Assembly: GCA_003243865.1 (NCBI GenBank)
Contig: QHBQ01000415.1
Location: 1-7,333, forward strand
Length of the DNA stretch: 7,333 bases
Direction of reading: 5' to 3'
Source of the DNA: Candidatus Chloroheliales bacterium
GTDB taxonomy: Bacteria; Chloroflexota; Chloroflexia; QHBQ01
The notes beneath the pieces were generated by a model that did no database searches, had not been told where the DNA came from, and saw nothing but the letters and a program-made list of their open reading frames with translations. Position numbers and translations under genes: made by a program. Positions 1 to 5,191 of the stretch are shown here, in pieces (the first letter of the stretch is position 1; each line of letters starts with the position of its first letter).

Positions 1-326
1 CTGGCGAGCGGCATAATCACATGGTTGTAGGGCAGCGCGATAGCGTTGCCCACGCCGTAACGCGCCACATTGAGGCGATCAGCGTCGAGCATTGCATTGT
101 ACACATCGGGCGCGTGCTGCTCCATCCAGCTTGCCAGGGTCGGACCGAGATTGAAGCTGATTTGCTCGAACAAGCCTAGCTCCGCCAGCGGGCGGTAGCA
201 CTCGGCGGTGATACGCTCGTTCCAGTTGCGATAAGGCTGCGCGCCATACTCCGGCGGAATCTCGCCAGTGAAAGGGTCTTCGCGTGGCGGTTGGTAGAAG
301 TGGCCGTGGATGGTCAGGTGTCGCAT
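1..326 (-). CDS. GH57-family glycoside hydrolase, N-terminal part (runs off left edge)
   Basis: This is the first 108 codons of a gene that continues beyond the left edge. The protein starts MRHLTIHGHFYQPPREDPF, which matches the first conserved region of glycoside hydrolase family 57 (the HGHFYQPPRE form seen in large GH57 proteins carrying a DUF3536 region). Near the end of the visible part, GVGNAIALPYNHVIMPLA matches the second conserved GH57 block. Family members act on alpha-glucans such as starch or glycogen, but the substrate cannot be told from this fragment because the catalytic Glu and Asp lie outside the window. The ATG at 326 is supported by a GAGGA ribosome site five bases upstream. 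The gene begins only 17 bases after the toxin stop codon on the same strand, with no visible terminator or promoter between them, so it may be partly co-transcribed with the toxin-antitoxin pair. Confidence 0.88.
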   Translation of the reverse strand, partial: MRHLTIHGHFYQPPREDPFTGEIPPEYGAQPYRNWNERITAECYRPLAELGLFEQISFNLGPTLASWMEQHAPDVYNAMLDADRLNVARYGVGNAIALPYNHVIMPLA

Positions 327-343
327 CGTAATCCTCGGCAGGT

Positions 344-697
344 CTAAAGTTCGGTTCTATCCTTCTCCCCCGCTACAGCGATGCGGCGATGGGCGGCAGC
401 GGTGAGTGGTTTCTGGCTTCCACCCCTGATCAGATAGAAGGTTAGCTCCTGCTTCTTTTCGTTTATCCGATAGAAGATCACGAACGGTTTGGCAACGATT
501 CGCCGGTAGTTCTGCGGGCAGTGTGGCGGCACTGCGTAGGCCCAGGGGTCACGGGCTGCCTTCTTCATTGCTGCATGGATGTACATCCGCACCTCTTTGC
601 CAGCGATGTCGCCCTTTGTCTCTTCGTAGTATTCGCTCTCTTGGTCAATCTGATCGAACACGGAGCGGCTGATGTAAGCGGTTAGACTCGATGCCAC
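344..697 (-). CDS. RelE/ParE-family toxin of a type II toxin-antitoxin system
   Basis: This small basic protein has 117 residues. It has the helical N-terminal half and C-terminal beta strands typical of the RelE/ParE fold. The diagnostic stretch is residues 64-93, with YRRIVAKPFVIFYRI followed by ELTFYLIRGG, close to the usual core 'R..v...y.viY.v....i.i..i.hg'. RelE members cleave mRNA on the ribosome and ParE members inhibit DNA gyrase; sequence alone does not settle which applies. The start is a GTG only two bases after the antitoxin stop codon, and a purine-rich AAGAGG about ten bases upstream lies inside the end of the antitoxin gene. Translational coupling to the antitoxin is therefore likely. 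The gene order, antitoxin first, is the common one for this family. Confidence 0.85.
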   Translation of the reverse strand: MASSLTAYISRSVFDQIDQESEYYEETKGDIAGKEVRMYIHAAMKKAARDPWAYAVPPHCPQNYRRIVAKPFVIFYRINEKKQELTFYLIRGGSQKPLTAAAHRRIAVAGEKDRTEL

Positions 698-699
698 TT

Positions 700-1035
700 C
701 TACGCTGCCTCTTGCTTCTGTGCCCTGGCAGCGCGGCGGGCGGCAGCGCGGCGATCCAGCTCGGCAAACGCCTCATCGAGGGGGAGCCGGTCGGTCTCGG
801 CTTCGTCGGCCAGGCGCATATGTTCGTAAGCCTCGGCCCGGGCGAGCAGGTCGCGGTATGCGCCGATCTCTACTATTGCCGCCCTCGGCTTGTTTCTCAC
901 GTTGATCAGCACTGGCTGATCAGGGGTCAGTTCGCTCACCAGTTGGGACAGGCGGTTCTTTGCCTCACCAACGTTGATGCTGGCTCCGCTAATTGTCAGA
1001 TACTCGTCTAGCTGATCTGCGCTCAGATTGGGCAT
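700..1035 (-). CDS. Phd/YefM-family antitoxin
   Basis: This 111-residue protein has the Phd/YefM signature at residues 19-62: SINVGEAKNRLSQLV, then PVLINVRNKPRAAIVEIGAYRDL. That N-terminal domain in this family dimerises and binds the operator. The C-terminal part (about 63-111) is charged and helical, rich in Ala, Arg and Glu, and would be the flexible toxin-binding segment that neutralises the downstream RelE/ParE protein. About 15 residues precede the usual family start, making the N-terminus slightly longer than in the classical Phd. The ATG is supported by AAAGGAGA nine bases upstream. The promoter and palindromic operator immediately upstream imply autoregulation by the antitoxin or the toxin-antitoxin complex, which is established for the family and inferred here. 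Confidence 0.88.
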   Translation of the reverse strand: MPNLSADQLDEYLTISGASINVGEAKNRLSQLVSELTPDQPVLINVRNKPRAAIVEIGAYRDLLARAEAYEHMRLADEAETDRLPLDEAFAELDRRAAARRAARAQKQEAA

Positions 1036-1049
1036 GGTTGGTATCTCCT

Positions 1050-1083
1050 TTCGGCTAACAGTTCGGCTAATTACTTAGCCGAA
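1050..1083 (-). promoter_or_regulatory. Probable toxin-antitoxin operator: palindrome plus a third half-site
   Basis: TTCGGCTAA (1062-1070) and TTAGCCGAA (1075-1083) form a perfect inverted repeat with 9-base arms and a 4-base spacer. A third copy, TTCGGCTAA, occurs at 1050-1058 in the same orientation as the left arm. The palindrome abuts the -10 box and covers the predicted transcription start; the third half-site lies between it and the ribosome site. The position is what is expected of an autoregulatory operator bound by a Phd/YefM dimer, with the extra half-site allowing cooperative binding. The repeat is seen directly; the binding protein is inferred. Confidence 0.72.
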
Positions 1084-1111
1084 TTGTACATCGCATTTCG
1101 CATATTGTCAA
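1083..1111 (-). promoter_or_regulatory. Sigma-70-type promoter of the toxin-antitoxin operon
   Basis: On the minus strand a perfect -35 box TTGACA (1111-1106) is followed after exactly 17 bases by TACAAT (1088-1083). Transcription would start near 1076, about 40 bases before the antitoxin ATG. The -35 box lies only 28 bases after the moeA stop codon, so the pair has its own promoter even though moeA is read in the same direction. Confidence 0.8.
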
Positions 1112-1138
1112 TACCCAGTTCAACTCGGTATCAGCTAG

Positions 1139-2470
1139 CTAAAACACCTCGTCGCCCCAATCGAACATCAGCGCCTGCACCTGGCTGCCAGCAGGGAGCA
1201 GGTTCACGTCCTCTGGCACGACTACGTAGGCGTTGGCGCGGGTGAAGGTACTCATCACCCCGCTGCCCTGCTGCCCGGCGCTGCGGGCGGTGTACTCGCC
1301 GGTGGTGGGGTCGCGCTCGACCAGCATGCGGGCGTAGAAGCGGCGGCCATCGTTATTACGCAGTGGTTCGGTCAACGTCGCGGTAACGCCAGGGAAGTCG
1401 CGCACCGGCTTGCCCTGCATCTTGAGCAGCGCAGGGCGGCCAAAGATGTCGAACGTTACCAGCGAGGAGACCGGATTGCCGGGCAGTCCGAGCAGCAGCA
1501 CCCCCGCGAGGCGACCAAAGGTAAGCGGCTTGCCGGGGCGTAGGTTTACCTTCCAGAAGTTCATCTGGCCGCGCTCGTTCAACACGTTCTTCACGATGTC
1601 GTAATCGCCCAGGCTGACCCCCGCCGAGGTGACGAACAGATCGGGCTTGAGCGCCAGACCCTCATCTATTTTCGCGCTTAGGTCAGCGACATTATCGCGG
1701 GCGATGCCGAGGTTGATGGCCTCACCACCGTAGCGGGCGATGGCGGCGGCGAGCGCGTAGCTGTTGCTATTGCGAATCTGGCCTTGCTGTGGGTCAATCG
1801 CCGCCCCCGGCTCGACCAGTTCATCGCCGGTAGCGAGGATCGCGACGCGGGGGCGGCGGATGACCAATACCTGCACCCGCCCCAGGCTCGCCAGCACGCC
1901 GATCTCGGCGGGACGCAACACTGTGCCAGCCTTGAGTACCAACTCGCTGGCATGGATGTCTTCGCCCACCGCCCGCACGCTCTGGCCCACGCTGGCGGCG
2001 ACGTAGATGCTGACCTGATCGGCAATTGATTTAGCATCGTGCGCGGTTGGCAGGTTGGCGACAGCGGCGAGACCCTGGTAGCCACGCGCGTCCAACCCAC
2101 CAGCGGCATTCGCCTCATCGGTGTCCTCGAAGCGCACCACCGCATCGGCACCGGGCGGCAGCGGCGCGCCGGTCATGATGCGCATCGCCTCGCCCGCACC
2201 CAGTGGCTGAAGGCTGCTGTAGCCAGCGGCGATGTTGCCAACCACTCGCAGGCGGGTAGGGTTGGCGCTGCTCGCGCCGCCAGTATCCGCCGCGTGCACC
2301 GCGAAGCCGTCCATCGCGCTGTTGGCAAAGGGTGGGATGTTCTGAGCGGCGGAGATTTCCTCGGCTAGCACTCGCCCCAGTGTGGCGGTGAGCGGTGCAT
2401 CCTCCGCTGTTAGCGGCTGGAACTCAGCCAGGATGCGCGTTCGCGCCTCGTCAACAGTCAGCATTGGCAT
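1139..2470 (-). CDS. moeA: Molybdopterin molybdotransferase MoeA
   Basis: MoeA inserts molybdate into adenylylated molybdopterin, the last common step of molybdenum cofactor synthesis, in the cytoplasm. The 443-residue protein shows the family blocks in order: SAMDGFAVHA (51-60), MTGAPLPPGADAVV (99-112), GEDI (169-172), AILATGDELVEPG (210-222), GQIRNSNSYAL (230-240), TSAGVSLGDYDIVK (281-294), LRPGKPLTFG (310-319) and LLGLPGNPVSS (326-336). It is longer than the roughly 410 residues of E. coli MoeA, mainly because of about 30 extra residues at 119-152, between the TGAPLPPGADAVV block and GEDI. The usual TSGGVS is TSAGVS here. The ATG at 2470 is preceded by TAGGAG, with a rather long 12-base gap. 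No other Mo-cofactor gene is in the window and no clear terminator follows the gene. Confidence 0.96.
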   Translation of the reverse strand: MPMLTVDEARTRILAEFQPLTAEDAPLTATLGRVLAEEISAAQNIPPFANSAMDGFAVHAADTGGASSANPTRLRVVGNIAAGYSSLQPLGAGEAMRIMTGAPLPPGADAVVRFEDTDEANAAGGLDARGYQGLAAVANLPTAHDAKSIADQVSIYVAASVGQSVRAVGEDIHASELVLKAGTVLRPAEIGVLASLGRVQVLVIRRPRVAILATGDELVEPGAAIDPQQGQIRNSNSYALAAAIARYGGEAINLGIARDNVADLSAKIDEGLALKPDLFVTSAGVSLGDYDIVKNVLNERGQMNFWKVNLRPGKPLTFGRLAGVLLLGLPGNPVSSLVTFDIFGRPALLKMQGKPVRDFPGVTATLTEPLRNNDGRRFYARMLVERDPTTGEYTARSAGQQGSGVMSTFTRANAYVVVPEDVNLLPAGSQVQALMFDWGDEVF

Positions 2471-2560
2471 AGTATTGGTACGCTCCTATTCTCGAACAGA
2501 CTTGTATTCCCGTAAATGGCATCCCCGCAGAGCGGCGGTGAACCTAATGACTTAACCTAC

Positions 2561-2573
2561 TATACAGTGTATA
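2561..2573. promoter_or_regulatory. 13-bp perfect palindrome in the moeA/rhomboid divergent region
   Basis: TATACA-G-TGTATA is a perfect inverted repeat with 6-base arms around one central base. It lies 28 bases upstream of the -35 box of the rhomboid promoter and about 90 bases before the moeA start. On the minus strand TATAGT (2564-2559) and TATACA (2573-2568) could each serve as a -10 box for moeA, but neither has a convincing -35 box. It may be an operator or simply AT-rich promoter sequence. AACCTA occurs twice nearby (2541 and 2554). The rest of the 220-bp region holds only the rhomboid promoter and ribosome sites. Confidence 0.35.
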
Positions 2574-2600
2574 TTGGTTCGCCGGTTGGTTATCATATTA

Positions 2601-2629
2601 TTGACAAGGCCTTGGTGCGATGTTATACT
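2601..2629 (+). promoter_or_regulatory. Sigma-70-type promoter of the rhomboid/receiver-GGDEF operon
   Basis: A perfect TTGACA (2601-2606) and TATACT (2624-2629) are separated by exactly 17 bases. Transcription would begin near 2636, giving a leader of about 55 bases before the rhomboid ATG at 2691. The leader ends with AAAAGGAAA (2671-2679), whose AGGA lies 13 bases before the start codon. No hairpin or riboswitch-like structure was noticed in the leader. Confidence 0.78.
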
Positions 2630-2690
2630 CCTCAATCATACCTGCTCGGAATTCCACCCTCATCCCTCTTAAAAGGAAACTAGCGAGCTT

Positions 2691-3689
2691 ATGGATAACA
2701 ACCGGGGTGAGCAACCCGCGCCATCGGCCAGCAGCAAATATGCCAGCAACAACCGACCTGAGCAGGCTGGTGCGTCGCTGCCCGCTCTCTACACGGTCGG
2801 GGTCGGCTACCCGCCTGTGGATGGCTCAGTGCTGCCCTCGGAGTTGCCTCGCGCTCGTCCGTTGCCCATCCCGCTGGCTCGACCTATTGTAACCCAGATC
2901 CTGATCGGTATCAATGTGCTGGTCTGGATTGCGCTTACCCTCTACGCCGCCAGCCTACACTATCATAGCAACCTGATTGACCTAGTGATGGGTAGCGACA
3001 ACAGCGGCGCACTCGACCAGGCCCTGCTCAACTTCGGGGCGCTGGCGAACGTCTGCGTGGCCGGGCCGAACGTAGGACCAGTACCTCTTGATGTTCAGGG
3101 CTTTAACTGCATCGGCGCTGGGCAGTGGTGGCGGCTGTTCACCGCGATGTTCCTGCATATTGGCATACTGCACCTGGGGCTGAACTCCTGGGCGCTCTAC
3201 CTGCTGGGCCGCGAGGCGGAGCAGTTGTACGGGCGGTTGCGCTTTCTGGTCATCTACCTGCTGGCCGGGCTAACCGGCAGCGTTGCCAGCATGACGGTGC
3301 TACCGGCGCTCACCCACGTATCCGCAGGCGCAAGCGGTGCGATCTTCGGCATCATCGGGGTATTGCTCGCCTATTACTTCCGCTATCGCAACCAGTTGGG
3401 GGTAGCCGGTCGCGCCCAGCTATACAACATCGCGCTGATCGCCGCGCTGAATCTGTTCCTTAGTTCGCAGATTCAGAACATTGATAACTGGGCGCACCTC
3501 GGCGGGCTGATCGGTGGCACCTTGCTTGGCCTGCTACTTGCGCCCAGCTATCAGGTGGTGTGGGATGCGCAGCGCGGCCCCCACCTGGCTGACCGTCTCA
3601 GCCCCGCCTTGCAACTGGCAGTCGGCGGCGGATACATCCTGCTCCTCGGCTTGTTCTTCGCAATCGGTTTGCAACGGCTTGGCAGCTAG
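2691..3689 (+). CDS. Rhomboid-family intramembrane serine protease
   Basis: This 332-residue polytopic membrane protein should cleave transmembrane substrates within the bilayer. The catalytic dyad is visible: Ser215 in GASGAIFG (213-220) and His269 in WAHLGGLIGG (267-276). QWWRLFTAMFLH (145-156) and HLGLN (161-165) supply the conserved WR, two His and the Asn of the oxyanion region. About 60 residues of Pro/Ser-rich, probably cytoplasmic and disordered sequence precede the first membrane helix (about 66-88). The remaining helices lie near 150-172, 184-205, 213-229, 241-258, 265-285 and 308-327, a 6+1 arrangement. The first loop (89-145) is long and holds Cys122 and Cys140, which could form a disulfide. 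The stop is 26 bases before the next gene, so the two are probably one transcript. The natural substrate cannot be told from sequence. Confidence 0.94.
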   Translation: MDNNRGEQPAPSASSKYASNNRPEQAGASLPALYTVGVGYPPVDGSVLPSELPRARPLPIPLARPIVTQILIGINVLVWIALTLYAASLHYHSNLIDLVMGSDNSGALDQALLNFGALANVCVAGPNVGPVPLDVQGFNCIGAGQWWRLFTAMFLHIGILHLGLNSWALYLLGREAEQLYGRLRFLVIYLLAGLTGSVASMTVLPALTHVSAGASGAIFGIIGVLLAYYFRYRNQLGVAGRAQLYNIALIAALNLFLSSQIQNIDNWAHLGGLIGGTLLGLLLAPSYQVVWDAQRGPHLADRLSPALQLAVGGGYILLLGLFFAIGLQRLGS

Positions 3690-3715
3690 CCTGGCTGCAA
3701 CAGGAGTAGATCGTT

Positions 3716-5191
3716 ATGGTGACAACACTGGGACAACGAAGCGATGTCACAGCTATGGAAGAAGAGTTTAGACCAATCGAAACCAAGCCGCTGACCGTAA
3801 GCGAACTCACCGACAGCCAGGTTGCCGCCGATGGCCTGGGGCGCATCAGCCTTGCCCGCGCCAACCTGATCGCCCTGCTTGGCAGCGGTCTGTGCGGCCC
3901 GTTCAGTAGCATCACCGGCTCGGCCCGCAGCTTGCTGCGCGTCTGCAATCAGTTGGAGCAGGAGGTGCTGGACAGCCCGCTTGGCAGCGGCGAGGATGAG
4001 CAGGTCTCCCACTATCGTCGTATCCTCAACGCAAACATCAGCGGGCTTGAATTGCTGGTGCGCAACCTGCTGGAGATGACTCCCACCCTAAATGAGGATG
4101 AGGCGGAGGACGAAACTCCCGCCTCATCCCGCCCCCTACCCGCCAGCCTCGCCCCTGAAGCCCTACCCAGCACCCAGTTCACCCCCCGCCCCCGTCGCCT
4201 GTTGATCGTGGATGATGAACACGAGATCGCCACCCTGTTCAGCACCTACCTGGCGAGGCGACACGGCTACGATGTGAAGGTGTTGACCAATGGAGATGAG
4301 GTGATGGAGGTGGCGCGCACCTTCCAGCCGCACCTGGTACTGCTCGACCTGATGCTCCCTGGTGTGGATGGTTACGCCCTCTGCCAGGCGCTGAAGAGCA
4401 ACCGCGCCACCGCCAGCATCCCGGTGGTGCTGCTCACCGGCCAGGGCGAAACCGAGCGCTTGATTCGGGGCATCGAGGCGGGGGCCGACGATTATCTGCT
4501 CAAGCCGGTGCAGATGGCCGAGCTACAGGCCCGCCTTGAGCTGGTGATGCAACGCCTGGAGCGTGCCCGCCAGGCCAGCCCGCTGACCGGGCTGCCAGGC
4601 AACATTATTATCGAACGCGAGGTGGAGGCACGCATCCGCGCGGGCGATCCCTTTGCGGTCTGCTACTCCGACCTTGCCAACTTCAAGGCGTTCAACGATA
4701 CCTATGGCTACGTTCATGGCGACCGGGTGCTGAAGTGGCTGGCCCAGGTCATTTGCGCCACGATTGACGAGCTAGGCGACCCTAGCGACTTCGTTGGTCA
4801 TGTCGGTGGCGATGACTTTATCTTCATCTCCGCGCCGGAGCGGGTCAAGGCCATCTGCGGCGCAATCATCGCCCAATTTGATAAGACCATCCCCAGCTTC
4901 TACAACGCCCACGACCGCGCTGCTGGCTTCATCACCGCCAATAACCGCAGCGATGTGCTGACCATCTTCCCGATTATGACCATCAGCATCGCAGTGGTGA
5001 CCAACACCCGCCGCCCTCTAACCACTCTGGCGCAGGTATCAGAGGCGAGTAGCGGCATCAAGCGTTACCTAAAGACCCGCCCCGGCAGTCACTTCATGGT
5101 TGACCGTCGCAGCCACGATGTCCGGCCCTCAGCGCGGGTCAGCGCTACCCTGCCAGCGGAGCAGCAGGTAGACGCTCCAGCCGAACAGTAG
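3716..5191 (+). CDS. Receiver-GGDEF response regulator with degenerate kinase-like N-terminus
   Basis: This 491-residue signalling protein has three parts. Residues 47-121 look like a two-helix HisKA dimerisation domain, but where a kinase has HELRTPL this has SGLCGPF (57-63), so the phospho-accepting His is absent. A receiver domain (160-280) is intact: acidic pair Asp166/Asp167, phosphoacceptor Asp211, Thr241 and Lys263. A GGDEF domain (288-464) follows, with LTGLPGN (290-296), DLANFKAFND (319-328) and GGDDF (364-368) in place of GGDEF. Asp319 and Asp366, the expected metal and catalytic acids, are kept. The inhibitory RxxD site is DPSD (355-358), so product feedback is probably missing. 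It may make cyclic di-GMP when phosphorylated, or may be a degenerate regulatory domain. A linker (about 122-158) is acidic and Pro-rich. CAGGAG nine bases upstream supports the ATG. The last 63 bases overlap the convergent glycosyltransferase gene. Confidence 0.9.
   Translation: MVTTLGQRSDVTAMEEEFRPIETKPLTVSELTDSQVAADGLGRISLARANLIALLGSGLCGPFSSITGSARSLLRVCNQLEQEVLDSPLGSGEDEQVSHYRRILNANISGLELLVRNLLEMTPTLNEDEAEDETPASSRPLPASLAPEALPSTQFTPRPRRLLIVDDEHEIATLFSTYLARRHGYDVKVLTNGDEVMEVARTFQPHLVLLDLMLPGVDGYALCQALKSNRATASIPVVLLTGQGETERLIRGIEAGADDYLLKPVQMAELQARLELVMQRLERARQASPLTGLPGNIIIEREVEARIRAGDPFAVCYSDLANFKAFNDTYGYVHGDRVLKWLAQVICATIDELGDPSDFVGHVGGDDFIFISAPERVKAICGAIIAQFDKTIPSFYNAHDRAAGFITANNRSDVLTIFPIMTISIAVVTNTRRPLTTLAQVSEASSGIKRYLKTRPGSHFMVDRRSHDVRPSARVSATLPAEQQVDAPAEQ

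Noticed and set aside
691..1011. Open frame on the plus strand opposite the antitoxin
   Set aside because: It is antisense to a well-supported Phd/YefM gene, has no ribosome site or recognisable motif, and results from high GC.
1131..1141. AGCTAGCT near the moeA stop as a terminator
   Set aside because: The palindrome is only eight bases, AT-balanced, without a loop or T-tract.
2039..2368. Plus-strand open frame inside moeA
   Set aside because: MoeA motifs are continuous on the other strand; the Arg/Ala/Gly-rich translation is typical of a shadow frame.
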